A DNA stretch of 64,000 nucleotides from Pseudomonas linyingensis (GCF_900109175.1 NZ_FNZE01000001.1:403981-467980); one strand, 5' to 3'; counted from the first letter of the stretch, positions 35,469-44,198 are shown. Numbers and translations are program-made. The notes: generated by a model not told the origin, from the sequence alone.

Positions 35469-36155
35469 ATGAAACGTTTTGTCCTGCTCGACACCGCCCC
35501 GATTCCCGACAACGGCGGTGCCCTGTGCCTGTTCGAGCACGGCGACGACTTCGTCATCAAGATCCAGGGCGGCCACGGCGGCCAGTTGATGAACACGCGC
35601 ATGCACGGCTCCGAGGATGCCCTGGCCGAGATCCCCTGCAAGAAGGTCGCCGCGCGCCCCGACCCGCGGGTGCTGATCGGTGGCCTGGGCATGGGCTTCA
35701 CCCTCGCCTCCGCGCTCAAGCACCTGGGCGACAACGGCGAAGTGGTGGTGGCCGAACTGGTGCCCGGGGTGATCGAGTGGAACCGCGGCCCGCTGGGCGA
35801 GAAGTCCGGCAATCCGCTGCGCGATCCGCGCGCCCGGGTGGTCAACGAGGACGTCGCCAAGCTACTGCAGGCCGAGCCGCACGGTTTCGATGCGATCATG
35901 CTGGACGTCGACAACGGCCCCGAAGGGCTGACCCAAGAAGCCAACAACTGGCTGTACTCCCTCGACGGCCTGCATGCCTGTGCCCAGGCGTTGCGCCCGC
36001 GTGGCATCCTCGCCGTGTGGTCGGCCAGCGCCGACCGCGCGTTCTCTGCGAGGCTGAGCAAGGCCGGCTTCAAGGCCGAGGAAGTGAAGGTCTACGCCCA
36101 CGGCAACAAGGGCACCCGCCACACCATCTGGATCGCGGAAAAGCGCCCGAGTTGA
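35469..36155 (+). CDS. Spermidine synthase-like methyltransferase-fold protein
   Basis: The 228-residue protein has a Rossmann-type SAM/dcSAM fold: glycine loop VLIGGLGMGFTLASAL (about residues 69-84), acidic strand end VVVAELVPGVIEWN, and the strand DAIMLDVDNGPEGLTQ with the conserved Asp. It is shorter than true SpeE and lacks its N-terminal strand domain, so aminopropyl transfer is not certain. It stands alone between tsdA and a convergent histidine phosphatase gene. Confidence 0.78.
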   Translation: MKRFVLLDTAPIPDNGGALCLFEHGDDFVIKIQGGHGGQLMNTRMHGSEDALAEIPCKKVAARPDPRVLIGGLGMGFTLASALKHLGDNGEVVVAELVPGVIEWNRGPLGEKSGNPLRDPRARVVNEDVAKLLQAEPHGFDAIMLDVDNGPEGLTQEANNWLYSLDGLHACAQALRPRGILAVWSASADRAFSARLSKAGFKAEEVKVYAHGNKGTRHTIWIAEKRPS

Positions 36156-36179
36156 GCCGGTGCTGTGCCGGGCGGCGGA

Positions 36180-36740
36180 TCAGTCCGACGCGCGGTACAC
36201 GCTGCACTGCCAGTAACCGCTGACCGGCCGCTTGGGGCCGCGCCAGCCGAGGGCCAGCAGTTCGCGGGCGATCAGCAGGATCATCAGACCGTGGCCGACC
36301 AGAAACACCGAGTCGTGCTCGCGGGCCAGCTGGATCAGCCGCTGCGCCGCCTCGTGGGCGCGCAGCTCGGTGGCCAGGCGCGGTCTGGCGAGGGCGCTGA
36401 GGCCGTAGAACCAGGCCAGGCGGAACAGCGCTTCCCAGGCCAGCGGCGGCAGCTTGGGGTACAGCCAGTGCGGATAGGGCAGCTCGGCCTCGCAGAACAG
36501 CGCCTCGCGGAGAAACTCCCGGCCCGGCGCCAGCCGCTGCGCCGACTGCACGCAGCGCGGCAGGGTGCTGCTCGCCAGCACCCCGGCGGCCGCTGCCTGC
36601 GCCAGGGTCGTGGCCGGCGCCTCGCCTGCGACTATCCCCGCCTGGTCGTAATGGCGCAGCCAGTCCGGCATCGCCATCGGCGCGACCCAGGAGTCGAGCT
36701 TCAGGTCCGGCTTGCCGTGACGGGCGAGAGTGATTTGCAT
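36180..36740 (-). CDS. Histidine phosphatase family protein
   Basis: The 186-residue protein has the RHG signature at the start (MQITLARHGKP, catalytic His8) and the second His in FLVGHGLMILLI. The middle carries VLASSTLPRCVQSAQRLAP, typical of the branch. Acid phosphatase or phosphoglycerate-mutase-like substrates are possible; the sequence does not decide. Convergent with the spermidine synthase-like gene. Confidence 0.87.
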   Translation of the reverse strand: MQITLARHGKPDLKLDSWVAPMAMPDWLRHYDQAGIVAGEAPATTLAQAAAAGVLASSTLPRCVQSAQRLAPGREFLREALFCEAELPYPHWLYPKLPPLAWEALFRLAWFYGLSALARPRLATELRAHEAAQRLIQLAREHDSVFLVGHGLMILLIARELLALGWRGPKRPVSGYWQCSVYRASD

Positions 36741-36804
36741 GGGGCGTTCCGCGCGAGGTTGCCTTAGCCACTATAGGCGCGGCGCGCGGATCGGGTGGGC
36801 GGCC

Positions 36805-37137
36805 TCAGCTCGCGCGCGGCGCGAACATGATGATGGCCATGCCGCTCAGCGCCACCGTGGCGCCCAGCAGGTCCCATCCGGTCGGCCGGATTCCGTCGAC
36901 ACCCCACAGCCAGAGAATGGCGACGAAGATGTACACGCCGCCATAGGCGGCATACACGCGCCCCGAGGCGGTAGGGTGCAGCGACAGCAGCCAGGCGAAC
37001 AGGGCGAGGCTCGCCGCGGCCGGCACCAGCAGCCAGACGCTCTTGTCCTGCTTGAGCCACAGCCAGGGCAGGTAGCAGCCGAGGATTTCGGCGACGGCGG
37101 TCAGCAGGTACAGCGCCAGGGTCTTGAGTTCGAACAT
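36805..37137 (-). CDS. ynfA: YnfA/UPF0060 family membrane protein
   Basis: The 110-residue inner-membrane protein has four predicted helices and the family pattern [38 protein letters not shown] and [23 protein letters not shown]. It resembles small multidrug resistance exporters; E. coli YnfA has been linked to drug efflux. It is transcribed away from the sigma54-controlled operon. Confidence 0.92.
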   Translation of the reverse strand: MFELKTLALYLLTAVAEILGCYLPWLWLKQDKSVWLLVPAAASLALFAWLLSLHPTASGRVYAAYGGVYIFVAILWLWGVDGIRPTGWDLLGATVALSGMAIIMFAPRAS

Positions 37138-37242
37138 GCCTTTCTCGCAGTGAAGGGAATCAGGGTTGCCGACTAACCATGCATGGGGTGGGCCAGCCGA
37201 GGCATGGGCGTCCCCGGTTAGGGACTAGCGGTGGCAAGCCGT

Positions 37243-37275
37243 GTAATACGCCTTACAACGGTTTTACAGGTGTAA
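37243..37275 (+). promoter_or_regulatory. Putative AcoR operators upstream of the FAD-dehydrogenase/E1-E2 operon
   Basis: Two inverted repeats lie side by side: TGTAA-N6-TTACA near 37243-37258 and TTACAGGTGTAA at 37264-37275, with a further TTACAGG half-site near 37287. The centre of the second is about 133 bp before the predicted transcription start, the usual place for a sigma54 activator. The same sequence recurs at 45317 and 48567. Confidence 0.7.
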
Positions 37276-37376
37276 TGGAATCCACTTTACAGGCAAGTCG
37301 TCCCGGCGCTTCCGGTTCTATCGTTTGCACAATATAAAGTCTTTTTAAAACAACGACTTATCATTCTATTCGGACT

Positions 37377-37393
37377 TTGGCACGCAAGCTGCT
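37377..37393 (+). promoter_or_regulatory. Sigma54 (-24/-12) promoter of the FAD-dehydrogenase/E1-E2 operon
   Basis: TTGGCACGCAAGCTGCT has the invariant GG (37379-37380) and GC (37391-37392) ten bases apart and a consensus TGGCACG at -24. The transcript would start near 37403, about 100 bp before the first gene. Confidence 0.82.
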
Positions 37394-37501
37394 CATGACT
37401 GTTCAAGGAGTCGCAACAGGCTCCTCGACAACAAAACAATGAGCGCCGGCCATGTCTGACCCCACCTTGCAGATGCGCCGGCAACAGTCTGGAGCGCTGC
37501 C

Positions 37502-38029
37502 ATGCACGACTCTTCCGTCCCGAACGCCGGCCTCAGCCGCCGGCGTTTCATGTCCCTGTCCGCCCAGTCGCTGGCGCTGCTGGGCGCCACCGCCGTCACG
37601 GCCCAGCTGATCCCGGTCACCCTGCTCGCCGACGAGGCGCCGCAGGAGGCGTTGCCCAAGCTGCCCGCCGGCCTGCTGCAGATGGGCCGCGACATCTATC
37701 CCCACGACCGCCTGAACGATCTGCACTACGCCACGCCGCTGGCCGCGCTGCTCGACAAGCAGGGCGCGCTGGTCAGCCAGGGCCTCAAGGAGCTGCAGGC
37801 CAGCGCCCGCGAGCGTCACGGCAAGGCCTTCGAGGCGCTCGCCGAGAACGACCGCGTCGCCCTGCTGCGCGCCATCGAGACCGGGCCGTTCTTCCGCGAG
37901 GTGCGCAGCGCGCTGATGTTCGGCCTCTACGACAACACCGCGCTGTTCGGCCTGTTCGGCTACGAGGGCTCGTCGGTCGAGAAAGGCGGTTACGTACACC
38001 GCGGTTTCAACGACCTCGACTGGCTCTGA
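37502..38029 (+). CDS. Tat-signal small (gamma) subunit of FAD-dependent dehydrogenase
   Basis: The 175-residue protein has a twin-arginine signal, LSRRRFMSLSAQSLALLG (arginines 13-15), and a mature domain like the gluconate 2-dehydrogenase subunit 3/FAD-GDH gamma family (LLQMGRDIYPHDRLNDLHYA; FREVRSALMFGLYDNTALFG). The small subunit folds with the flavoprotein in the cytoplasm and carries it through the Tat system by hitchhiking. It is the first gene of the operon, 51 bp before the GMC gene. A co-regulated tatA paralogue in the same cluster fits this role. Confidence 0.85.
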   Translation: MHDSSVPNAGLSRRRFMSLSAQSLALLGATAVTAQLIPVTLLADEAPQEALPKLPAGLLQMGRDIYPHDRLNDLHYATPLAALLDKQGALVSQGLKELQASARERHGKAFEALAENDRVALLRAIETGPFFREVRSALMFGLYDNTALFGLFGYEGSSVEKGGYVHRGFNDLDWL

Positions 38030-38080
38030 GCGCTTCTCCCGTTCGCAGCTCACCAACTCCAACAATGAGGGGATAACCCC

Positions 38081-39661
38081 ATGGCAGCGAAATTCTCCCA
38101 GGACGACGGCGATGTCGTCGTCATCATCGGTTCGGGCGCCGGCGGCGGCACCCTGGCCAATGCCCTGGCCAAGCAAGGCATCCGCAGCGTGGTGCTGGAG
38201 GCCGGCAAGCGTTACGAGATGTCCGACATCGAGAACGACGAGTGGGCGATGTTCAACAAGATCTCCTGGCTGGACAAGCGCATCGCCACCGGCAGCTGGG
38301 ACGTGGCGCGCAACCACCCGAACCTGCCGGCCTGGATCGTCAAGGCGGTCGGCGGCAGCTCGGTGCACTGGGCGGGCGTCGCCCTGCGTTTTCGCGACTT
38401 CGAGTTCCGCATGCGCAGCGAGAACGGCGACATCAAGGGCGCCAACCTGCTCGACTGGCCGCTCGATTACGAGGAGCTGGAGCCCTGGTACGCCAAGGCC
38501 GAGCAGCACATGGGCGTGACCGGGCCTACCACCGGCATGCCGTACCACCAGTGGCACAACTCCTTCAAGGTGCTGGCCAGCGGCGCCCAGCGCATCGGTT
38601 ACAAGGAGATCCAGTCCGGGCCGATGGCGATCAACACCCAGCCCTACGACAACCGTCCCGGCTGCCAGCAGATCGGCTTCTGCATGCAGGGCTGCCGCAT
38701 CGGCGCCAAGTGGTCGACCCTGTACACCGACATCCCGCGCGCCGAAGCCACCGGCTACTGCGAGGTGCGTCCGCAGAGCATGGCGCTGCGCATCGAGCAC
38801 GACGCCCGCGGCCGGGTCAACGCGGTGGTCTACGCCGACGCCGAGGGCCGCCAGCAGCGCCAGAAGGCGCGGGTGGTGTGCGTGGCCGGCAACTCCATCG
38901 AGTCGCCGCGTCTGCTGCTCAACTCCGAGTCGTCGACCTTCAAGGACGGTCTGGCCAACTCCTCCGGCCAGGTCGGGCGCAACTACATGTGCCATACCAC
39001 CGCCGGGATCTACGCGGTGATGCCCAAGCCGGTGCACATGTACCGCGGCACCACCTGCGCCGGGATCATCTCCGACGAGTCCTACAACGACCCCGCGCGC
39101 GGCTTCGTCGGCGGCTACCGCCTGGAAATCCTCTCCCTCGGCCTGCCGTTCATGTCGGCCTTCCTCGACCCGACCCCGCAGGGCTGGGGGCGCGGCTTCA
39201 CCGCCAAGATGGAGCGCTACGACCACATGTCCGGCGTCTGGCTGTGCGGCGAGGACCTGCCTGTGGAGAGCAACCGTATCACCCTGCACGGCACCGAGAA
39301 GGACCAGTACGGCCTGCCGGTACCGGTGGTGCACAAGGACGACCACCCCTTCGACGTCGCCATGCGCGACCACGGCGTCGAGCAGACCCGCAAGTGCTAC
39401 GAGGCGGTCGGCGCCAGCGAGGTGATCCGCCTGCCGTCCTACCCGGCCAGCCACAACATGGGCACCAACCGCATGAGCGCCAAGGCCGCCGACGGCGTTG
39501 TGAACAAGTGGGGGCAAAGCCACGACATTCCCAACCTGTTCGTCTCCGACGGCAGCCAGTTCACCACCAGCGGCGGACAGAACCCGACCCTGACCATAGT
39601 CGCCCTGGCCCTGCGCCAGGCCGACCACATCGGCAAGCTGATCAGCCAGCGCGCCCTCTGA
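38081..39661 (+). CDS. GMC-type FAD alcohol/sugar dehydrogenase with [3Fe-4S] motif
   Basis: The 526-residue flavoprotein begins with the FAD loop VVIIGSGAGGGTLANALA (about residues 13-30) and ends with the GMC C-terminal domain (ASHNMGTNRMS; the FAD-contact LTIVALALRQADHI). Cys195, Cys201 and Cys205 (GCQQIGFCMQGC) have the C-x5-C-x3-C spacing that binds a [3Fe-4S] cluster in Burkholderia FAD-glucose dehydrogenase. It has no signal of its own, so export depends on the gamma subunit. The usual cytochrome c subunit is missing from the operon. The substrate is an alcohol or polyol; which one is not visible. Confidence 0.87.
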   Translation: MAAKFSQDDGDVVVIIGSGAGGGTLANALAKQGIRSVVLEAGKRYEMSDIENDEWAMFNKISWLDKRIATGSWDVARNHPNLPAWIVKAVGGSSVHWAGVALRFRDFEFRMRSENGDIKGANLLDWPLDYEELEPWYAKAEQHMGVTGPTTGMPYHQWHNSFKVLASGAQRIGYKEIQSGPMAINTQPYDNRPGCQQIGFCMQGCRIGAKWSTLYTDIPRAEATGYCEVRPQSMALRIEHDARGRVNAVVYADAEGRQQRQKARVVCVAGNSIESPRLLLNSESSTFKDGLANSSGQVGRNYMCHTTAGIYAVMPKPVHMYRGTTCAGIISDESYNDPARGFVGGYRLEILSLGLPFMSAFLDPTPQGWGRGFTAKMERYDHMSGVWLCGEDLPVESNRITLHGTEKDQYGLPVPVVHKDDHPFDVAMRDHGVEQTRKCYEAVGASEVIRLPSYPASHNMGTNRMSAKAADGVVNKWGQSHDIPNLFVSDGSQFTTSGGQNPTLTIVALALRQADHIGKLISQRAL

Positions 39662-39683
39662 TCCCCCACACGGAGCCGATCAC

Positions 39684-40673
39684 ATGACCGTACCGAGCAA
39701 CGCGCAGCGACTGTGGATGTTCGAGCAGATGCTCGTCAGCCGCTATCTGGAAGAGTCCATCGAGCGCATCTACATGGAAGGCAAGACCCCGGTCTTCAAC
39801 ATGGCCAAGGGGCCGATCCCCGGCGAGATGCACCTGTCCAACGGCCAGGAGCCGTGCGCCGTCGGCGTGTGCGCGCACCTCGCCGCCGAGGACGTGGTCA
39901 CCGCCACCCACCGCCCGCACCACATCGCCGTGGCCAAGGGCGTCGACCTCAACGCCATGGTCGCCGAGATCTTCGGCAAGGCCAGCGGCCTGTCCGGCGG
40001 GCGCGGCGGGCACATGCACCTGTTCGACCCGCGGGTGAACTTCTGCTGCTCGGGGATCATCGCCCAGGGCATGGGGCCGGCGGTGGGCGCGGCGCTGTCA
40101 CGCCAGATGCAGGGTAAGCCGGGCGTCGCCGTGGCCTACATCGGCGAGGGCGCGGCCAACCAAGGCGCCTTCCACGAAACGCTGAACCTGGCCGCGCTGT
40201 GGAAGCTGCCGGTGGTGTTCGTCATCGAGGACAACGCCTGGGGCATCTCGGTGGCCAAGCAGTCCTCCACCCCGATCGAGCGCAACTACGTGCGCGCGGC
40301 GGCCTACGGCATGCCGGGGGTGTTCGTCCCCGGCAACGACGCCGACGCCATCTTCGCCGCCGCCGGTGAGGCCATCGAGCGGGCACGCAGCGGCGGCGGG
40401 CCGAGCCTGATCGAGATCGAGACCTCGCGCCTGGCCGGCCACTTCATGGGCGACGGCGAGCAGTACCGCCCGGCCGGCGAGAAGGACGCCCTGATGGCGA
40501 AGGATCCGATCCCCGCCTACCGCCAGCGCCTGCTCGCCGACGGCGTGCTGAGCGAGAGCGAGGCCGACGAGATGGCCGCGCGCGCTCGCGGCCGGGTCGA
40601 CGAGGCGGTGCTGTTCGCCCGCGAGAGCGCCTACCCGGCGCCGGAAGAGGCCATGGACAAGGTGTTCGTCTGA
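39684..40673 (+). CDS. Thiamine-diphosphate dehydrogenase E1 alpha subunit (AcoA-like)
   Basis: The 329-residue protein is the E1 alpha of a 2-oxoacid/acetoin dehydrogenase. The thiamine-diphosphate motif is intact: GEG at 154-156 and DN at 183-184 (YIGEGAANQGAFHETLNLAA; FVIEDNAWGIS). KGPIPGEMHLSNGQEP and SGGRGGHMHLFDP are typical of the acetoin-type enzymes. It pairs with the E1 beta two genes later. With a butanediol dehydrogenase-like gene between them, acetoin or another acyloin is the likely substrate class, but 2-oxoacids cannot be excluded. Confidence 0.88.
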   Translation: MTVPSNAQRLWMFEQMLVSRYLEESIERIYMEGKTPVFNMAKGPIPGEMHLSNGQEPCAVGVCAHLAAEDVVTATHRPHHIAVAKGVDLNAMVAEIFGKASGLSGGRGGHMHLFDPRVNFCCSGIIAQGMGPAVGAALSRQMQGKPGVAVAYIGEGAANQGAFHETLNLAALWKLPVVFVIEDNAWGISVAKQSSTPIERNYVRAAAYGMPGVFVPGNDADAIFAAAGEAIERARSGGGPSLIEIETSRLAGHFMGDGEQYRPAGEKDALMAKDPIPAYRQRLLADGVLSESEADEMAARARGRVDEAVLFARESAYPAPEEAMDKVFV

Positions 40674-40708
40674 TCGCCGCCACGACAACGACAACAAGGG
40701 TTATCGAG

Positions 40709-41806
40709 ATGAGCCAGAAACTGACGATGAAGGCCGCGGTATGGCACGGACGCAAGGACATCCGCCTGGAAGAGGTCGCCCGGCCGGGCAGCCCGCAGCC
40801 CGGCTGGGTGCAGATCCGCGTGCACTGGTGCGGCATCTGCGGCTCCGACCTGCACGAGTACCTGGCCGGTCCGGTGTTCATTCCCACCGATAGCGCCCAT
40901 CCGCTCACCGGCCTCAAGGGCCAGTGCATCCTCGGCCATGAATTCAGCGGCGAGATTGTCGCCCTCGGCGCAGGTGTCAGCGGTTTCCAGGCCGGCGAGC
41001 TGGTGGCCGCCGATGCCTGCCAGCACTGCGGCCAGTGCTGGTTCTGCGAGCAGGGCCAGTACAACCTCTGCGAGAACCTCGCCTTCACCGGGCTGATGAA
41101 CAACGGCGCCTTCGCCGAGCTGGTCAACGTGCCGGCCAACCTGCTCTACCGCCTGCCGGATGGCTTCCCCAGCGAGGCCGGTGCGCTGATCGAGCCGCTG
41201 GCGGTGGGCATGCACGCGGTGAAGAAGGCCGGCAGCCTGCTCGGCCAGACCGTGGTGGTGGTCGGCGCCGGCACCATCGGCCTGTGCACCATCATGTGCG
41301 CGCGAGCCGCCGGCGCGGCGCGGATCATCGCTCTGGAAATGTCCTCGGCGCGCAAGGCCAAGGCGCTGGAAGTCGGTGCCAGCGAGGTCATCGATCCGAG
41401 CCAGTGCGACGCCATCGCCGCCGTGCGCGAACTTACCGACGGCTACGGCGCCGCGGTGTCCTTCGAGTGCATCGGCCACAAGGCCACCGCCAAGCTGGCC
41501 ATCGACGTGATCCGCAAGGGCGGCCGCTGCGTGATGGTCGGCATCTTCGAGGAACCCAGCGAGTTCAACTTCTTCGAGATCGTCGCCACCGAGAAACAGA
41601 TCATCGGCGCCCTGGCCTACAACGGCGAGTTCGCCGACGTCATCGCGCTGATCGCCGACGGCCGCCTGGACGTAACCCCGCTGATCACCGGACGGATCGA
41701 GCTGGCGCACATCCTCGAACAGGGTTTCGAGGAACTGGTGAACAACAAGGATCAGAACGTGAAGATCATCGTCAGGCCCGCCGCGCCTGCCGCTGCCTGT
41801 CACTGA
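40709..41806 (+). CDS. Zinc alcohol dehydrogenase, (R,R)-butanediol dehydrogenase-like
   Basis: The 365-residue MDR-family enzyme has the catalytic-zinc Cys44 in WCGICGSDLHEY, the GHEFSGE motif, the structural-zinc cysteines in CQHCGQCWFCEQGQYNLC, and an NAD-binding loop VVVGAGTIGLC. FIPTDSAHPLTGLKGQCILG is typical of butanediol dehydrogenases, which interconvert 2,3-butanediol and acetoin. The position between E1 alpha and E1 beta ties it to the same pathway. A related diol or polyol could be the real substrate. Confidence 0.87.
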   Translation: MSQKLTMKAAVWHGRKDIRLEEVARPGSPQPGWVQIRVHWCGICGSDLHEYLAGPVFIPTDSAHPLTGLKGQCILGHEFSGEIVALGAGVSGFQAGELVAADACQHCGQCWFCEQGQYNLCENLAFTGLMNNGAFAELVNVPANLLYRLPDGFPSEAGALIEPLAVGMHAVKKAGSLLGQTVVVVGAGTIGLCTIMCARAAGAARIIALEMSSARKAKALEVGASEVIDPSQCDAIAAVRELTDGYGAAVSFECIGHKATAKLAIDVIRKGGRCVMVGIFEEPSEFNFFEIVATEKQIIGALAYNGEFADVIALIADGRLDVTPLITGRIELAHILEQGFEELVNNKDQNVKIIVRPAAPAAACH

Positions 41807-41831
41807 CCCCCATTTACAGAGGAGTTGCGAC

Positions 41832-42857
41832 ATGTCCGCAGCCATCAAAGAAAGAAAACTCACCGTCGCCCGCGCCATGGCCGAGGCGGTGGCCCAGGAA
41901 ATGCGCCTCGACCCGCGCGTGTTCGTGATGGGCGAGGACATCGGCCAGCTCGGCGGGGTGTTCGGCAACACCCGCGGCCTGCACGAGGAATTCGGCAGCG
42001 TGCGGGTGCGCGACACGCCGATCTCGGAGACTGCCTTCATCGGCGCCGCGGTGGGCGCCGCCTCCGACGGCATGCGGCCGATCGTCGAGCTGATGTTCGT
42101 CGACTTCTTCGGCGTGTGCATGGACGCCATCTACAACCTGATGGCGAAGAACACCTACTTCTCCGGCGGCAACGTGCGCGTGCCCATGGTGCTGATGGCC
42201 TCCACCGGCGCCGGCTACTCGGACGCCGGCCAGCACTCGCAGTGCCTGTACGGCACATTCGCCCACCTGCCGGGGATGAAGGTGGTGGTGCCGAGCAACG
42301 CCTACGACGCCAAGGGCCTGATGACCGCGGCGATCCGCGACGACAACCCGGTGATCTTCCTGTTCCACAAGGCCCTGCAGGGCATGGGCTGGCTGGGCAC
42401 CGAGAAGGGCGCCACCGTGGCGGTGCCGGAGGAGCCCTACACCGTCGAGATCGGCAAGGCCGCGACCGTGCGCGAGGGCACGGACGTGACCATCGTCAGC
42501 CTCGGCGCCGGCGTGCACCACGCCCTGCGCGCTGCCCAGCAGCTGGACAAGGACGGCGTCAGCGCCGAGGTGGTCGACCTGCGCAGCCTGGTGCCGCTGG
42601 ATCGCGAACATGTGATCGCCTCGGTGCGCAAGACCGGCCGGCTGATCGTGGTCGACGAGGACTATCACAGCTATGGCGTCAGCGGCGAGATCATCGCCAG
42701 CGTGGTCGAGCACGACCTCGGCATGCTCAAGGCGCGCCCGCAGCGGGTGGCCTTCCCCGACATCCCGATCCCCTTCACCCCGGTCATGGAGCAGTGGGCG
42801 TTGCCCAGTGCCGAGAAGATCGTGGCCGCCTACCAGAACCTGAAGAGCGAGGAGTAA
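41832..42857 (+). CDS. Thiamine-diphosphate dehydrogenase E1 beta subunit (AcoB-like)
   Basis: The 341-residue protein has the transketolase pyrimidine-binding part (MAEAVAQEMRLDPRVFVMGEDIGQLGGVFG) and C-terminal domain (EIGKAATVREGTDVTIVSLG; VDLRSLVPLDREHVIASV; VVDEDYHSYG). DTPISETAFIGAAVGAA is the expected conserved Glu region. It forms the alpha2beta2 E1 with the AcoA-like protein. GGAG-type ribosome site lies before the ATG, and four bases separate it from the lipoyl-protein gene. Confidence 0.9.
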   Translation: MSAAIKERKLTVARAMAEAVAQEMRLDPRVFVMGEDIGQLGGVFGNTRGLHEEFGSVRVRDTPISETAFIGAAVGAASDGMRPIVELMFVDFFGVCMDAIYNLMAKNTYFSGGNVRVPMVLMASTGAGYSDAGQHSQCLYGTFAHLPGMKVVVPSNAYDAKGLMTAAIRDDNPVIFLFHKALQGMGWLGTEKGATVAVPEEPYTVEIGKAATVREGTDVTIVSLGAGVHHALRAAQQLDKDGVSAEVVDLRSLVPLDREHVIASVRKTGRLIVVDEDYHSYGVSGEIIASVVEHDLGMLKARPQRVAFPDIPIPFTPVMEQWALPSAEKIVAAYQNLKSEE

Positions 42858-42860
42858 CCC

Positions 42861-43094
42861 ATGACGACCCCAATCGTGATTGCCGATGACCTGTGGGACG
42901 GTGACGCCGAAGCGGTGATCACCTCATGGCTGGTCAGCGATGGCGCCGAGGTGGCCCCGGGTGACCTGGTCGCCGAGATCATGTCCGAGAAGGCCCAGTT
43001 CGAGATCGAGGCCCCGGTGGCCGGCGTGTTGAAGATCCTCGAGCAGGAAGACGCGGTGATCGCCAAGGGCGCGACCATCGGCGCGGTGGAGTAG
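42861..43094 (+). CDS. Free-standing lipoyl-domain carrier protein
   Basis: The 77-residue protein is a single biotinyl/lipoyl domain and nothing else. The lipoylated lysine is Lys44 in EIMSEKAQFEIEAP, with the Gly of DGAEVAPGD and the hammerhead return GVLKILEQEDAVIAKGATIG. In ordinary complexes this domain is fused to the E2 acyltransferase; here it is separate, as GcvH is in the glycine cleavage system. It lies 3 bp after E1 beta and 3 bp before the E2 core. The lipoyl synthase and lipoate-ligase-like genes nearby probably serve this protein. Confidence 0.9.
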   Translation: MTTPIVIADDLWDGDAEAVITSWLVSDGAEVAPGDLVAEIMSEKAQFEIEAPVAGVLKILEQEDAVIAKGATIGAVE

Positions 43095-43097
43095 CCC

Positions 43098-43808
43098 ATG
43101 GGCCAGATGCACACGCCGCCCGAGTCGGGCGGCAGCAGCCTGCCGCTCAAGGGCATGCGCAAGATGATCGCGGCGAAGATGAGCGAAAGCCTGCACACCG
43201 CCGCCCAGCTCACCCACCATGCCGAGTGCGAGCTGACCGCGCTGCAGGCGCGCCGTGCGCGGCTCAAGGCGTCCGGCAGTCAGGCCTCGCTGCAGGATCT
43301 GCTGCTGCACGCCATCGTGCAGACCCTGGGCGAGCATCCGGCGCTCAACGCCACCCTGCAGGACAACCTGATCACCCGCCATGCGGCGGTGCACCTGGGC
43401 CTGGCCATCCCGCTGCCGGACGACCTGCTGGTGGCGCCGGCGCTGTTCGATGCCGAGCGCCTCGACCCGGACGGTCTCGCCGAGGCGCGCCGCGCGCTGA
43501 CCGACAAGGCGCTGGCCGGCAAGCTGTCGGTCAAGGAGCTGACCGGGGCGACCGTCACCGTGTCCAACCTGGGGCTGTCGCGGGTGCACTACTTCACGCC
43601 GATCCTCAACGTGCCGCAGGTGGCCATCGTCGGCATCGGCGGCATCCAGCAGCGCCTGCAGCGCGGCGCCGACGGCAGCCTGGTGGAGTGCGACTTCCTC
43701 GGTCTGTCGCTGACCTTCGACCACCGCGCGGTCAACGGTGGGCCGGCGGCCGCGTTTCTTGATGCGCTGTGCGAACGCATCGAGGGCGGTGGGGAAGCGG
43801 GTTCCTGA
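43098..43808 (+). CDS. E2 acyltransferase catalytic domain without lipoyl or binding domain
   Basis: The 236-residue protein begins SLPLKGMRKMIAAKMSESL, the normal start of the 2-oxoacid dehydrogenase acyltransferase core, and has GATVTVSNLGLSRVHYFTPI. The active site reads TFDHRAVNGG with His209; the usual Asp of HxxxDG is replaced by Asn213. There is no lipoyl domain and no E1/E3-binding domain. It differs from the typical Pseudomonas AcoC, which fuses a lipoyl domain to an alpha/beta hydrolase. It transfers an acyl group from the lipoyl protein to CoA by family role. It ends the operon, before a terminator. Confidence 0.88.
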   Translation: MGQMHTPPESGGSSLPLKGMRKMIAAKMSESLHTAAQLTHHAECELTALQARRARLKASGSQASLQDLLLHAIVQTLGEHPALNATLQDNLITRHAAVHLGLAIPLPDDLLVAPALFDAERLDPDGLAEARRALTDKALAGKLSVKELTGATVTVSNLGLSRVHYFTPILNVPQVAIVGIGGIQQRLQRGADGSLVECDFLGLSLTFDHRAVNGGPAAAFLDALCERIEGGGEAGS

Positions 43809-43870
43809 GGCGTATCCCGAACCGGACTGCCACGCTAAGCAAGGGGCGCGGCGGTCCATAACCTTGCATA

Positions 43871-43898
43871 AGAGGCCGGCATCTGGATGCCGGCCTCT
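43871..43898 (+). terminator. Terminator of the E1-E2 operon
   Basis: A 12-bp perfect inverted repeat (AGAGGCCGGCAT at 43871-43882 with 43887-43898) lies 62 bp after the E2 stop. No long T run follows rightward. Confidence 0.65.
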
Positions 43899-44021
43899 GC
43901 GTTTGCGGCTGGCACCTGCGGCGCACTTCGGCGCGGTTGGCGATGCGGCCGCGCCGGTTGCCGTCGAAGGGGGACAGTGCGGCTGCGTCGGGAGTGGCGC
44001 AGCCGCGCTGTCGTGGGTGGT

Positions 44022-44198
44022 TCAGGAACGGTCTTCGCGGGAGGGCAGCTGCGGGTCTGGGCTGTCCGCCACCGAGCCGCGGAAACCCTTGATCGCCTCG
44101 CCTACATCGCTGCCCAGGCTGCGCAGGCGCTTGCTGCCGAACAGAACCAGCACGACTAGCAGAATGACCAGCCAGTGTTTCCAGTCGAAGATACCCAT
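44022..44198 (-). CDS. tatA: TatA paralogue
   Basis: The 58-residue protein has the TatA layout: a short membrane helix ([20 protein letters not shown]), a hinge and an amphipathic helix ([16 protein letters not shown]), then a short polar tail. TatA forms the pore-like part of the twin-arginine translocase. GGAGAAG precedes the ATG. It lies 31 bp downstream of lipA, away from any tatBC genes. It is predicted to be made together with the Tat-dependent dehydrogenase of this cluster. Confidence 0.92.
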   Translation of the reverse strand: MGIFDWKHWLVILLVVLVLFGSKRLRSLGSDVGEAIKGFRGSVADSPDPQLPSREDRS

